Shown: positions 25,575 through 35,719, counted from the stretch's first letter. The stretch: 64,000 nucleotides of DNA from JBAZLV01 sp964586075 (GCA_964586075.1 CAZPGZ010000013.1:21408-85407), one strand, 5' to 3'. The notes: generated by a model from the sequence alone, not told the origin. Numbers and translations: made by a program.

Positions 25575-27035
25575 TCAAGCCCAGTTTAAACTTCTTTTCA
25601 ATTTTTCTCTTAGTTCATTTTCTTTATACAGTGTTCCGATGCAAATAATGACGACTCCTGTAAGGACCTTGGCAACAAGGCTCATCCAGACAGTTGCGAT
25701 GTGGATTTGCAGAACAATTAGGAACATGACACACGACAGCGCGAGATAATAAATTAATTTATTAAACTCCACATTGATACGCAGGTATTTCCTCGACAGA
25801 AATGCTCCGAGGAATGTCGCAAGCGAACATGCCGTCAAATTTGCAATAGCAGCGCCGGTGGTACCGTAGGAGGGAAGCAGCAGTATATTCATGGTAATAT
25901 TGACGGCAACGGCAAACAGCATAATGCCGAGCATGGTCATTGTTCGTTTTGCCAAATAGAGGCCAGCGTTGAACAGGCTCCCCATCGCAAATATCATGTA
26001 GCCGACAAGGATAACCGGCGAAAAGAAAGCCGCAGCTGCGTATTTTTCAGAAGCCAGCGTGATAAACAGGTCTTTGGAAACCGCAATATATCCGAAGCAA
26101 ATGGGTATAAAAGCTATCAGAAGATAATGCATGCTCTTCTGTAAAAAAGCCTCCGTCTTTTCCTTGCCTTCCTTATTGTAAACTTCCAGATAAATCGGGA
26201 CAATCGCATAGGATATGGAAAACGTAATAATGTTTGCTATATACATGGCAAGATTATATCCAACGGCATACAGGCCGAGCATGGCCTCATCGTGATACGC
26301 AACGATAAGATAACGGTCGGCATAGGACAATGCCAGAAAAGCGCATTCACTGAAAAGCAGCGGAAGTCCGAATTTTATCAATCTTTTTGCGAGGTCACCG
26401 GATACCCTTCCCAGCTGTACGGGAAACGTTCTAAAAAACCAGGTAAACAAGACAATGCCGGCCACAAACTCAGAGATTACCACGCCGATGAAATATCCGT
26501 ATAATTCATGAACGACGAACAACAGCAGAAAAAGTGAGAGACCTATGGACAGCGCTTTTTCGCATACATTAAGCGAGTTCATGAAAATTGTCTTGCCTTT
26601 AACCCGCATGAAATTCATCGCTATAATGTTTAGCGGACGGATAAACAGATAAGCAGCCATAACGCCGAAACAGGTAAGATACGTCGTATCAATATTGATA
26701 AAATGCCGAAGAGCGGGAAGAGTGAGCAGATACAGCACGACCGTGACGACTGCGAAGACAAGTCCTCTGATCAGAACCGTCGTGGAGAATACCGTTAGAG
26801 TCTCGGTATCCGAGCTGTTTTCTCCATACAATCTGATAATACCGTCTGACAAGCCGGCTTTGCTGATGGCCACGGCAATAAGCATTGTTGTGGTCACCAA
26901 TCCCAGAATTCCATATTGCTCTCTCGTAAGGACCCTTGTCAATATGGGAAAGGAGATAAAGCTGAGCAGCTGCGCCATGCCCATCCCGGTAATAAAGTGA
27001 CTGAACTGTGTAAAAAATTTTCTGACAGCTGACAT
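25575..27035 (-). CDS. Wzx-type polysaccharide flippase (MOP family)
   Basis: This integral membrane protein of about 486 residues and 12-14 helices starts in the usual way (FFTQFSHFITGMGMAQLLSFISFPILTRVLT). It should flip the undecaprenyl-linked repeat unit to the periplasm. Its direct neighbour is the polymerase-like gene. The start codon is uncertain: ATG 27035 fits the family, but no clear ribosome site is seen. Confidence 0.9.
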   Translation of the reverse strand: MSAVRKFFTQFSHFITGMGMAQLLSFISFPILTRVLTREQYGILGLVTTTMLIAVAISKAGLSDGIIRLYGENSSDTETLTVFSTTVLIRGLVFAVVTVVLYLLTLPALRHFINIDTTYLTCFGVMAAYLFIRPLNIIAMNFMRVKGKTIFMNSLNVCEKALSIGLSLFLLLFVVHELYGYFIGVVISEFVAGIVLFTWFFRTFPVQLGRVSGDLAKRLIKFGLPLLFSECAFLALSYADRYLIVAYHDEAMLGLYAVGYNLAMYIANIITFSISYAIVPIYLEVYNKEGKEKTEAFLQKSMHYLLIAFIPICFGYIAVSKDLFITLASEKYAAAAFFSPVILVGYMIFAMGSLFNAGLYLAKRTMTMLGIMLFAVAVNITMNILLLPSYGTTGAAIANLTACSLATFLGAFLSRKYLRINVEFNKLIYYLALSCVMFLIVLQIHIATVWMSLVAKVLTGVVIICIGTLYKENELREKLKRSLNWA

Positions 27036-27091
27036 GATAAAATAATTTTTGCAGAGCCAATCAGGCAATTCTGCGTCGGAAAACCTGTAGT

Positions 27092-28129
27092 TTAAAAACC
27101 GGTCAACTTTAGTGCAAAGTACCCTTTTGAGAATCCCCCGTTAAGAGACAAGCTGGAGGCTTCCCACATATTAATTCTTTTTAATGAAAAAGTATCAGAA
27201 AGATCATTGATACCTATTTCCGTTGTAACGGCGTATTCATATCCTGCTTCCTGAACCGCCTTCTTGAGCGCAGAATCGATATTTCCGCATGGATACGAAA
27301 AGCTGTTTACCTGCTGCCGGGTGTTCTCTTCGATAATCTTTTTTGAATCATACAGTTCATGCTTCAACTGTATCTTGTCTATCAAGGTCGGGTTGTCATG
27401 ACTGCAGGTATGAGAGCCGAATTGAGCATGACCCTGCATCGATACAATCTGATTCCAGTTCATTATGGGATTGCTCTTTTTCAGCTTTTCATAATCTGTC
27501 TCCAGCTTTTCGTGGAGTATTTTGAGAAGTGAATCGACTTTCTTTGAATCCCATTCATTAACCCTGGCAAAGAAACCTGACGGGTTTTTCTCAAATTCCT
27601 CAAATAACATTGCTATCTCAGAGCCGGCCCGTTGCATAAGTGTCTCTTTGCTGCCCCATCGCTGCATCTGAATAAGGTAATAATACAATTGATCCCACCA
27701 GAACGGGTCCTCATTTTTGTTACCGATTTTATCGGCTGTGAGAAAAAATGTCGCGGTCAAATTCAACTTTTGAAGCACTGGGTAGGCATTGCGATAGTTA
27801 TCATCATAACCGTCGTCAAAGGTAATAATCAGAGAGTTGGAAGGTAACTTATTGCCGGCATAATTTTTTTTTAAATCCTGGAACGAGAGAACAGTATACC
27901 ATTTTTTTAAAAAACGTAGCTGGTTCTCAAAACTCTCTACTGTTGTAAACAGATATGGCAGTGAAGCATCAAGCCTATTAAGTGCTTGGTCAGTCACCCT
28001 GTGATAGGTTATGATGGTCAGTCGGTTACCGGCAATATTGTTCAGGAAACGGATGAAATAAAATAATCCGGCGTATAGATATAGGAAACCTACGACTCTT
28101 CGAACAATTTGCTTTATTTTAGTAATCAC
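27092..28129 (-). CDS. Polysaccharide deacetylase with N-terminal hydrophobic segment
   Basis: This 345-residue protein has one hydrophobic segment near its N-terminus (VGFLYLYAGLFYFIRFL), then a NodB domain with TFDDGYDDN, SHTCSHDNP and FSYPCGNID. It resembles membrane-anchored xylanase/chitin-deacetylase family proteins. I choose the GTG at 28129, which has AAAGG 8 nt upstream; the in-frame start at 28207 overlaps the previous gene by 41 bp without a ribosome site. It is one of three deacetylases in the locus. Confidence 0.85.
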   Translation of the reverse strand: MITKIKQIVRRVVGFLYLYAGLFYFIRFLNNIAGNRLTIITYHRVTDQALNRLDASLPYLFTTVESFENQLRFLKKWYTVLSFQDLKKNYAGNKLPSNSLIITFDDGYDDNYRNAYPVLQKLNLTATFFLTADKIGNKNEDPFWWDQLYYYLIQMQRWGSKETLMQRAGSEIAMLFEEFEKNPSGFFARVNEWDSKKVDSLLKILHEKLETDYEKLKKSNPIMNWNQIVSMQGHAQFGSHTCSHDNPTLIDKIQLKHELYDSKKIIEENTRQQVNSFSYPCGNIDSALKKAVQEAGYEYAVTTEIGINDLSDTFSLKRINMWEASSLSLNGGFSKGYFALKLTGF

Positions 28130-28166
28130 AATTGTTACCTTTTCTGTGATAAAGTTGTGCGTAAAG

Positions 28167-29240
28167 TTAGTTTTTCCAGGATAACAACATTCTTTTAAGC
28201 GAGACAAGCATTTTTATCGCATTAAAAGGAAGCAGTGAGCACAAGCGATAAAACCAGAAAGTATTATCGCAATATGAATTATTTATTGATTTCATCATCT
28301 TATATGTTGCTTCTGCTTCAGACCTCATGCCTTTTTTCAGATATTCTTTGTATAGAAGGATAAGCAATCTTTTGTATTCCCTTTCAATCTCTTCTATTGC
28401 AGGCCTGTTCGGACTTTGCGATGAGAAATATATTTTTTTACAAATGTCGATATGATACCGCAATTTTGTAAGATATTCGACCTGGGTAAGACGATTACCG
28501 GCATGACTTCTGTTGCCCGCTGTGGCAATATCCATAAAAACAAGATCACAATCCTGTGTCAAATGGGCCATAAGCCAGTAATCTTCCCATGTCAAATAAC
28601 TTTCTGAAAACCGAATCTTCTTCTCAAAGCATTCTCTCTTAGCCAAAAGTGTCCAGGCGCTGATATAGTTATTCTTTAATTCTGCAGAAAATAGATTTCC
28701 TGTATATATATCAAAAGAATCGTTATTATAGGTTATTCCAAAATCCCTAGAGCTGTATTGTTTCGAATATACATCTGACCAAGCACGAATACTTCCTTTT
28801 ATTCCCATGCCTGCCCAGGTATGCAGACCGTTATTTGAAATAACTCCTGTTTTATCGAAAATATAAAAATCTGAATGCACCGCTTTATAGGCAGGAAATG
28901 CCCTCAACACGCTAAATTGCAATGACAGCTTAAATGGCAACCATATATCATCAGAATCTAAAAATGCAAGCCATTCGTTTTGAGCTTCTTCGATACCGCG
29001 GTTTCTTGCTGCGCCAGCACCGGCATTTTGCTGGCAAATATATTTTATTTTACTGCCGAATCCCAGTACAACTTCCCGCGTATTGTCCGTTGATCCATCA
29101 TCAACAACAATAATTTCAATATCGCAATTGGGGATGTCCTGATCAAGCACGCTTTGGATTGACTCGGCGATTAAACCAGCACGATTAAAAGTAGGAATTA
29201 TTACAGATACAGACGGGAACTCAGTCATATTATTAACCAT
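28167..29240 (-). CDS. GT2 glycosyltransferase
   Basis: This 357-residue family 2 glycosyltransferase has VSVIIPTFNRAGLIAESIQSVL, VVDDGSTDNT and the DxD-type motif FLDSDDIWLP in an intact GT-A domain (residues 8-250). It starts at ATG 29240 or the in-frame ATG 29228, overlapping the end of the upstream GNAT gene. It has lower G+C and more Asn/Lys/Ile than the export genes, like its neighbours between 28 and 32.7 kb. Confidence 0.9.
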   Translation of the reverse strand: MVNNMTEFPSVSVIIPTFNRAGLIAESIQSVLDQDIPNCDIEIIVVDDGSTDNTREVVLGFGSKIKYICQQNAGAGAARNRGIEEAQNEWLAFLDSDDIWLPFKLSLQFSVLRAFPAYKAVHSDFYIFDKTGVISNNGLHTWAGMGIKGSIRAWSDVYSKQYSSRDFGITYNNDSFDIYTGNLFSAELKNNYISAWTLLAKRECFEKKIRFSESYLTWEDYWLMAHLTQDCDLVFMDIATAGNRSHAGNRLTQVEYLTKLRYHIDICKKIYFSSQSPNRPAIEEIEREYKRLLILLYKEYLKKGMRSEAEATYKMMKSINNSYCDNTFWFYRLCSLLPFNAIKMLVSLKRMLLSWKN

Positions 29241-30360
29241 GGGTGGTCAACTTAAACATTTTTTTCGCGAAATCTTTTATACTGAAAATATGCTGTAATA
29301 ATTGTCCTTTATAACTTTTATTAAATGCACATACTATGACATGTTTTCTCTCGTTTTCCTTCGCCCATATTCGCTTCCATGTCATGGAAGGTCCGAGAAA
29401 ATCAAATTCAGTTATGTTACGCTTGAAGACGGCATCAAATTGCATCCATTTAAGCGTGTTGCCTACTCCAAATTCATGATATGTTTCGTCAAATTCAGTT
29501 TTTAAATCATACAAGATGTTTTCATATAGCAGGCAAAAGTCAAAAACAACGGGTGTATTACCGGCATAAAGAATATAAAGCTCCAACCATGCTTGCCGTG
29601 CAGCGGTATATGCCAAGTCACGATAAAAAGATCTTAGTAATGGTGTCGAAGAAAGAGCCGTGCCCTCTCTGGCTTTCCAGCTTTTTGCAGCAATTGTGAA
29701 TACATCATCAAGTGCTTTATCCAAGTCAGATGAGTTCTTATAGGAGACAAGTTTTACAGGGCCATTTTCCGCCAGTTTTTTAAACCTGCTGTTCAAACCT
29801 CTCTTAAATCGTGGCTGAAGGTTCTTAATATAGTCATCCCAGCAGTTCGTTATGGGTATATACGGCGTCGACATTTGAAAATACTGTTTGCAGGAAATGT
29901 CTTTTTTCTTCAAAGACGCTAAAAAGTGCTTTTTAGCAGGTGAATCGTCGTAAAAATACTCAAGATTCAGCAAATCCCATGTTTTTCCATATTCATTCAG
30001 CAAACATGAGACTATAACATCGCATGCTTGTTCTGGCTTATCACTTAATATTAGGTCTGCTCTGTTTGAATGAACATTTGCGATAAATTCAATTTTGTTT
30101 GCGTTCAGCGTTGTGTTTGTTTTGCCAATGACTGTATGTGGTCCTTGGTTGAACATAAAAGGAGCTATCGCAATAAGTTCGTTATTATCATATACAAGCA
30201 TGATAAAAAGCTTATTTTTTGATTGGAAGGTTCTCCACCATGCATCCATCCATTCGTGAGTTAAGAAAACAAAAGGATGAAGGCTTCGTTTTAGTAAATT
30301 ATTCCAAGCATTCTTAATCTCTAAAAAATCTTCATATGTATTTATGACGTGAACCTTCAT
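29233..30360 (-). CDS. GNAT/BcsL-CelD-type acyltransferase, copy 1
   Basis: This 375-residue protein belongs to the CelD/BcsL (FemAB-related) GNAT group found in EPS loci. It shares with the next two genes an N-terminal W-x2-L...FLTHEWMDAWWRTF block, a middle PRFKRGLNSRFKKL-like basic segment and a C-terminal FDFLGPSMTWKRIWAKE block. Such proteins are thought to transfer an acyl or aminoacyl group to a sugar or peptide acceptor. The substrate is unknown. It is one of three tandem paralogues. Confidence 0.82.
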   Translation of the reverse strand: MKVHVINTYEDFLEIKNAWNNLLKRSLHPFVFLTHEWMDAWWRTFQSKNKLFIMLVYDNNELIAIAPFMFNQGPHTVIGKTNTTLNANKIEFIANVHSNRADLILSDKPEQACDVIVSCLLNEYGKTWDLLNLEYFYDDSPAKKHFLASLKKKDISCKQYFQMSTPYIPITNCWDDYIKNLQPRFKRGLNSRFKKLAENGPVKLVSYKNSSDLDKALDDVFTIAAKSWKAREGTALSSTPLLRSFYRDLAYTAARQAWLELYILYAGNTPVVFDFCLLYENILYDLKTEFDETYHEFGVGNTLKWMQFDAVFKRNITEFDFLGPSMTWKRIWAKENERKHVIVCAFNKSYKGQLLQHIFSIKDFAKKMFKLTTHG

Positions 30361-30371
30361 TTCATGGTATT

Positions 30372-31517
30372 TCAGGATTTCTTGGCGACATATGCAGTCT
30401 GGTTAGGCAAGCCGGCACTTCTAAATAGTTTTTTTGCTGAGCATTTTATACGATATAAAATATTCGATATCATACCATTTATTGTTTTGTTATAAAGAGT
30501 AACCGTAAACAAAGGCCGGCCATCTTTGGTCCAGCCGCTTTTATATTCCTCGCTTCCTTGTAAGAAATTATATTCTGTATTGCCGTTTTGAAAGGCTTCT
30601 TTGATTGCCTCAAATACAATTGCTTTACCCGGTCCAAACCGCTCCCATTTTGCGTCCATTCCCTTCTGATAGGAAAATATGCGTCCTTGATAGTTAAAAT
30701 TATAAGAAGCGGCAATGACATCTTTTTCGTTTCGTAAAAACCTCATGGAAATCCAACCGGAGTTGTTTATGCGTTTTGACAGAGCCTTGTGGAATTCGAT
30801 AATCGCTGCATCATTAAAGGTGCTGCGAATTTTTTTTCTACTGGATCTGTTCGCATGAATAGCAAACAAGGTATCAAATGCTTCCGGTTTTGCCAGCGGG
30901 TCACACGACTCGTATAAGAAACCCTGCGCTTCCAGCTTCTTTTTTCTGCTTTTCAGATTGTATCTTTGCTTGGAATCAAGGGTATTTACAAAATCCTCAA
31001 AGTTGCCGTGCAGCGGAATAAAGTAAGCGTAGGAATCCTGCCGGACATTGAAACAGAGGCCGTTACTGTATTCAGCGCGGTCCTGTTTAGCCCATGTAAT
31101 AAAGTTGCTGCCTTCTGCAAACAATCGCAAATCAAGAACGTCCCACTCTCTATATTCAGAATGCAGGAAATTACAGAGGGCTTCGATGCATACTTTCGCG
31201 TTTTCTTTTGATGCAATAACATCAAGATGGTCAGGATACAATTCTCTGCAGCCGCAATAGGTTAATACACGGCCGACAGTACATTCTCTGCTCAAACAAA
31301 TATTATACGAAGCAAGCGGGAGTATGCCTTTAAGTTCGGAATCCTCATACACAAACAAAATGAGCGGTTTGTAGTTTCCTCCAAATTGTTCCCACCAGGT
31401 ATATATCCATTCCCAGGTGCAGAAGATTGATGGAATTGGCATCAAAGCCGCTAAACTGTTCCAGGCGTCCCTGCTTTTTTCGAATTCCTTGTCAGTTGCG
31501 ATTTTTACTGTATACAT
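30372..31517 (-). CDS. GNAT/BcsL-CelD-type acyltransferase, copy 2
   Basis: This is a 381-residue paralogue of its two neighbours: IFCTWEWIYTWWEQFGGN, LDSKQRYNLKSRKKKLEAQ and YNFLQGSEEYKSGWTKDGRP fall in the same order. The C-terminal (Y/F)(N/D)FL-(Q/R)G-(S/D)E-x-YK block is the most conserved part of the family. It overlaps the upstream copy by 26 bp, so translation is probably coupled. Confidence 0.82.
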   Translation of the reverse strand: MYTVKIATDKEFEKSRDAWNSLAALMPIPSIFCTWEWIYTWWEQFGGNYKPLILFVYEDSELKGILPLASYNICLSRECTVGRVLTYCGCRELYPDHLDVIASKENAKVCIEALCNFLHSEYREWDVLDLRLFAEGSNFITWAKQDRAEYSNGLCFNVRQDSYAYFIPLHGNFEDFVNTLDSKQRYNLKSRKKKLEAQGFLYESCDPLAKPEAFDTLFAIHANRSSRKKIRSTFNDAAIIEFHKALSKRINNSGWISMRFLRNEKDVIAASYNFNYQGRIFSYQKGMDAKWERFGPGKAIVFEAIKEAFQNGNTEYNFLQGSEEYKSGWTKDGRPLFTVTLYNKTINGMISNILYRIKCSAKKLFRSAGLPNQTAYVAKKS

Positions 31518-32658
31518 TTTTTATCAACTTTTTGCTCGGTTTAATAACCCGATGTGACAGGTAATGTGCCACTCTATTGGAAATATTATTTTTCTTAATA
31601 AAAAGCGAGAAATTAAAGCGGGTATTGTTTGCCCAGAAATATTTATATTTTTCATCGCCGCGGAGAAAATCAAACTCCGAGCATCTCTCGGAAAAAGCTT
31701 TTTCTATCATCAGGGATAGCAGAACCGTGCCTGCACTTTTTTCTTCCCCGTGCGCGGACAGTCCGGTTTGGTAATAATAGTATTTGTTGTTGTACTTTAT
31801 ACAATAATAAAAAGCCTGACAAACTGACTCCTTCAGGAGAAAGGCTATAATTATTTTGTTTTCATTCAGCAAGTAGCCCATCAGGGATTCGTGGAACCTA
31901 TAAACCTTGTCTCCTCTGAAGGCAGTCGGGTAATTTTTTCTTTTTGCACGTTCCGCATGAAGCAAGAATAAAGTCTTCAGGTAGTGTTGCAGATTATCGG
32001 ATTGACTGTCCAGAATGCAGCATTTCCAGTTTTCCTTTTCCAGCAGATTTTTTTTCTTGCGCAGAAGCGTATTGCGTGTTTTTCCTGAAAAAGAACCGAG
32101 AAAGTCCTCAAAAGTTTTATCGATACTCAGATAGGGACAACGAGAGTCAGCGTTGCATTCAATGAGCAATTTGAGCAGCCCGTTTTGATGCTTCAAAAGA
32201 TAATTTTTTATACAGGAGTTTTCATGCACACCTTCTAATGTTATTTCATCCCATTCCATCTCATGCGTCTGCAAATAATCAAATACCAGCTTCGGAAAAA
32301 GATGTTCAACCCTTCTGTCGCAAAGGATATCGAGATGATCAGGAGCAGTCTCGGAAGAGGAGCAGAATTTTACTGTATTGCGTCGGACTCCGAAATATCT
32401 TTTTTTCTCGATATAGAACGGTGCAATCCCGAGAAGTTGTTCTTGTGTGTTATAACCGCAGACAATAAGCAATTCTTTCTTTTCGTTTTTAAATGTATTC
32501 CACCAGGAAAACATCCACTCCCATGACAAAAAGAATTCATTCGTAACGCATCTGCTGAGGAGTTCGTTCCATTGTTCTCGCAGAAAAGCAAAATCTTTTT
32601 CCGAGATCCGCTTTATAAAAAGAGATTTCACTTCTATGTCTGACTTCGCTGTTAACAT
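31492..32658 (-). CDS. GNAT/BcsL-CelD-type acyltransferase, copy 3
   Basis: This 388-residue paralogue has FFLSWEWMFSWWNTFKN, FSGKTRNTLLRKKKNLLEKE and FDFLRGDEKYKYFWANNTR. Divergence between the three copies is large, which points to different acceptors or donors instead of a recent duplication. It is first of the three in transcription order. Confidence 0.82.
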   Translation of the reverse strand: MLTAKSDIEVKSLFIKRISEKDFAFLREQWNELLSRCVTNEFFLSWEWMFSWWNTFKNEKKELLIVCGYNTQEQLLGIAPFYIEKKRYFGVRRNTVKFCSSSETAPDHLDILCDRRVEHLFPKLVFDYLQTHEMEWDEITLEGVHENSCIKNYLLKHQNGLLKLLIECNADSRCPYLSIDKTFEDFLGSFSGKTRNTLLRKKKNLLEKENWKCCILDSQSDNLQHYLKTLFLLHAERAKRKNYPTAFRGDKVYRFHESLMGYLLNENKIIIAFLLKESVCQAFYYCIKYNNKYYYYQTGLSAHGEEKSAGTVLLSLMIEKAFSERCSEFDFLRGDEKYKYFWANNTRFNFSLFIKKNNISNRVAHYLSHRVIKPSKKLIKNVYSKNRN

Positions 32659-32699
32659 GGAAAATATCGCGGTCGTCGCCTCTTTTACGCTGTTGAGGG

Positions 32700-33854
32700 T
32701 CAGTTTCCTCTGGCAAGAATTACCTGTTTAAAGATTGCTTCATAATTTTTTATCATATGCTCCAGGCTGAATTTTTCTTCCACTCTTTTTTTAGCGGCCG
32801 AGCTGAATTGTTGAGCCATTACCGGATCATCCAAGAGGGACCAGATGGCTTCCGCCAGCGCGTGGGAATCCCCGGGTGGGACCAGAAAACCCGTCTCACC
32901 CTGAACAACTGCTTCAGCATTGCCGCCGACCGTTGTTGCCACTACCGGCTTGGCAGAAGCCATGTATTCCAAAATCGTGTTTGAAAAACCTTCACTTAAT
33001 GAAGCCACGACGGCAACATCGAATATGGAAATGACTTCCGGAACGTCTCTGCGCCTTCCCAGAAAATGCACATTCCGGGAAATACCAAGTTTTGCGGCCA
33101 TGGCTTGCATACTGCTGATTGAATAACCCATGTCGCTTGTATCATTGCCGGCGATGAGAAATTCAACATCAGATCTTCTTTTATAAATACGCGAAGCCGC
33201 CTCAATGAGATACGGAATGCCTTTTATCCTGCGAAGATTTGCGACGAGTCCTACTACAGGATGAGCAGGGTCAATACCTATTTCTTTTTTAATATCTGAG
33301 CACGTTCTGCGGCACGTATTGTATTCCCGTAAATCAACTCCGTTGTAAATCGAAACTATCCGATTTTCAGGAAACCAGCCTTGTTTAACTATCTCCTGTT
33401 TGACTGCATCGCATACGGTTATCTCCCGATCAAAGAAATTACCGATAAGTTTGTACGCCATTTTATGATGCGAGCGCGTTTTAAAGCCCATGTCTCTTCT
33501 GCTTGAAATAACCGGAATATTGCATGCTTTAGCAAGGATTAAGCCGTAAAAATCTGAAGTTTCGTGATACGTCACGATGAGCGAAATATTCTTACTTTTA
33601 ATCAACCTGCGCAGAAAAAAGATATTTTTTATCCCATTGGCGGTATAGATTCCACCCCGCAAAAGATCAAAGACTGAATGGCCTTCTTCACGCATTTCCT
33701 GAGCAAGTTGACCGGAATAGATGCACGCCATATGCAGATCGAATTTTCCTTTGTCGATGCCTCGCAATAGTTGCGTAATATTACGTTCTGACCCGGCCAT
33801 TCCCATGAATGTGTCAGTCAGGATCAGCACATTATATTTATTCGTCATTTCCAT
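32700..33854 (-). CDS. GT4 glycosyltransferase
   Basis: This 384-residue GT-B protein has GMAGSERNITQLLRGI, GLVANLRRIKGIPYLIEAASRI and the E-x7-E motif SEGFSNTILEYMASAKPVVATTVGGN. All key parts are intact. The start is ATG 33854, or 33848 two codons later. It probably adds a sugar to the repeat unit. Confidence 0.9.
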   Translation of the reverse strand: MEMTNKYNVLILTDTFMGMAGSERNITQLLRGIDKGKFDLHMACIYSGQLAQEMREEGHSVFDLLRGGIYTANGIKNIFFLRRLIKSKNISLIVTYHETSDFYGLILAKACNIPVISSRRDMGFKTRSHHKMAYKLIGNFFDREITVCDAVKQEIVKQGWFPENRIVSIYNGVDLREYNTCRRTCSDIKKEIGIDPAHPVVGLVANLRRIKGIPYLIEAASRIYKRRSDVEFLIAGNDTSDMGYSISSMQAMAAKLGISRNVHFLGRRRDVPEVISIFDVAVVASLSEGFSNTILEYMASAKPVVATTVGGNAEAVVQGETGFLVPPGDSHALAEAIWSLLDDPVMAQQFSSAAKKRVEEKFSLEHMIKNYEAIFKQVILARGN

Positions 33855-33878
33855 AATTTCAGCATATTTTCAACTAAA

Positions 33879-34571
33879 TTACTTTTTTTCTTGTTTGTTG
33901 TCCGTGGTGTCGGATTTTGTGTCACAAGATTCTTGTTTCGGTTTTGAGAAATCGACGGAAAGTAAATGGCATTTTAATTCTTCCCTAAATTGTTTTGAAG
34001 CCATGAAATCCTGGACTTCAAATTTATTTTTACCTTTAAATAAATAGTCAAACTTCGTCAGGCCCTGCCGCTCCCATTCCATGAGGCATTTTTGCTTATA
34101 TTTTTCTACTGTTGAAACGCGTATTGCAGGGTTACCAATCATTATGCTACCCGGCTTCACATCATTGATGATCGTGGCATAGGGTCCAATAATCGAATTT
34201 TTTCCGATTCTGACGCCTGCCGATATAGTCGCATGAGCACCTATAAAACAATTGTCTTCTATAATTACTTTTCCAAAAAAGCGCAGATGTGGGAGCTCAT
34301 CTCTGAATATCACGCTCGCGCCATCGTGGGTCATAATATCGACGCCATACGCGATTGAAACGCTGTCGCCGATCTCCACCAGATATGGTTCAGAACTCAA
34401 GGTTCTAATCTGGATAAAACAGTTTTTACCGACTTTTGCCCCTTGTTTTCTGAATTTTTCCGCAATTGTAATGTCGTTGTATCGGAATCGTTCGTAAATC
34501 CTGTGTAGAATATAAAGTACCATATAGACGGGTGTAAAAAGAATTCTTATTTTTTTACAGTATACTTTCAT
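33879..34571 (-). CDS. LbH (hexapeptide-repeat) acyltransferase, copy A
   Basis: This left-handed beta-helix acyltransferase of about 230 residues has the run of hexapeptide repeats from GKVIIEDNCFIGAHATISAGVRIGKNSIIGPYATI and the catalytic-type histidine in MTHDGASVIFRDE. It shares the unusual start YNDITIAEKFRKQGAKVGKNCFIQ, the MTHDG block and the tail EKYKQKCLMEWER with the LbH proteins at 41.2 and 44.0 kb, so the three are paralogues. This copy is longest, with a hydrophobic N-terminus and a charged tail (SKPKQES...). ATG 34571 is chosen for GGAG about 9-10 nt upstream. Donor (acetyl-CoA or acyl-carrier protein) and acceptor are unknown. Confidence 0.85.
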   Translation of the reverse strand: MKVYCKKIRILFTPVYMVLYILHRIYERFRYNDITIAEKFRKQGAKVGKNCFIQIRTLSSEPYLVEIGDSVSIAYGVDIMTHDGASVIFRDELPHLRFFGKVIIEDNCFIGAHATISAGVRIGKNSIIGPYATIINDVKPGSIMIGNPAIRVSTVEKYKQKCLMEWERQGLTKFDYLFKGKNKFEVQDFMASKQFREELKCHLLSVDFSKPKQESCDTKSDTTDNKQEKK

Positions 34572-34612
34572 GAATAAAAGCTCCGTCAATGCATGCGATC
34601 ATCTTCCGGGCG

Positions 34613-35719
34613 TTATTTAATGTCACAACGAAAACTTCCCGAATAGTTCATGGTGTTATCTTTGGCGAGCACAACCAGGTTCATTTTTCTGAAACTGGGC
34701 ACCAATCCCAACGGTACATATGTCTCAAAATTCAGATATGTTGCATTCTCAAACACAACAGCCTTTGCATCGATTTCTTCTGCACGTTTTACCGCTTCAT
34801 GCAGAAGCGCTGCAATGTGCGGCTTACTGCATTCTTTGTCTCGGCTTGTGATAAGAAAATCTATGATGATATAAAACTGGGTTTTACCTTCTTTGGTCAT
34901 TTCCAGCGGGTAAAAATTAGTAAAAGCCTTTATTTCGCCTTCCTGTTCGATTACAAAAGTGCTGTGAGCGGAATGTCCGAAGCAATAATGCTTGATTTCT
35001 TCCTCAGTCATATTCAGGTTGAAATGCGGTCCATCCGGAATTTGGTTGAACAACTGCGATAACTGTTCCGCATCACCTTCTTCTGCAGGCCGTATTTTCC
35101 CCTCCTGATTAACGTGAGGATTTTCCTTTACATACTTCTTGAGACGCGCGGGCATAATCACGCACTGGTTAAATGATGTAAAGGTTTTTCGCTGCACCTG
35201 AAAATATCTTGCCGACAGTTTGTCGCCGATATGTTTTAATGGTTTTCCCTCTTCAATAAACGCAAATGTCGCGCTGCAGTCCGGGTTATGGTAGTCTGAA
35301 TCCGGATGAAACAAATGTGCCTGTTCGGACAATTGCATTATGCTGTCCATCCTGTAACGCAAATCAAGCTGCGGAGAAACGGCAAGATGTGTATTCAGAT
35401 AGGTTTCCAGTGTGGTTCTATCGTAGATCATTCTCCGGTAAAGAAAGCTTTGATATGCTACTAACTCATCGTTCAAAAATGCTCCCAGGAGAATATTTTT
35501 ATCCTTATTTACTCCCCCGTATAGCCACTGTAAATAGTCCTGATGAAAGACTGGGCTCCCCATTTTACCATACAGTTGACCCCAGACAGCATTAAGGAAC
35601 CGACTGATTTTAGACAAGTCTTCGAGACAAAGGCGGTTAAATTTCAAGAGCCGTTCTTGTTTCAAAGATTTCATGAGCGAGCTGAGTGGTTGTCCGTTAT
35701 TAATCTGCATGAGTTCCAT
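34613..35719 (-). CDS. GNAT-fold acyltransferase-like protein
   Basis: This protein of about 368 residues appears to contain two GNAT-like halves: an N-terminal one (LEDLSKISRFLNAVWG ... ILLGAFLNDELVAYQSFLYRR) and a C-terminal one (IRPAEEGDAEQLSQLFNQ ... FVIEQEGEIKAFTNFYPLEM). It is not closely like the BcsL/CelD trio. The start is unclear (ATG 35719, with a TTG two codons earlier). It follows the third AMP ligase in the carrier-protein module and may transfer the activated group. Function is not established. Confidence 0.65.
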   Translation of the reverse strand: MELMQINNGQPLSSLMKSLKQERLLKFNRLCLEDLSKISRFLNAVWGQLYGKMGSPVFHQDYLQWLYGGVNKDKNILLGAFLNDELVAYQSFLYRRMIYDRTTLETYLNTHLAVSPQLDLRYRMDSIMQLSEQAHLFHPDSDYHNPDCSATFAFIEEGKPLKHIGDKLSARYFQVQRKTFTSFNQCVIMPARLKKYVKENPHVNQEGKIRPAEEGDAEQLSQLFNQIPDGPHFNLNMTEEEIKHYCFGHSAHSTFVIEQEGEIKAFTNFYPLEMTKEGKTQFYIIIDFLITSRDKECSKPHIAALLHEAVKRAEEIDAKAVVFENATYLNFETYVPLGLVPSFRKMNLVVLAKDNTMNYSGSFRCDIK

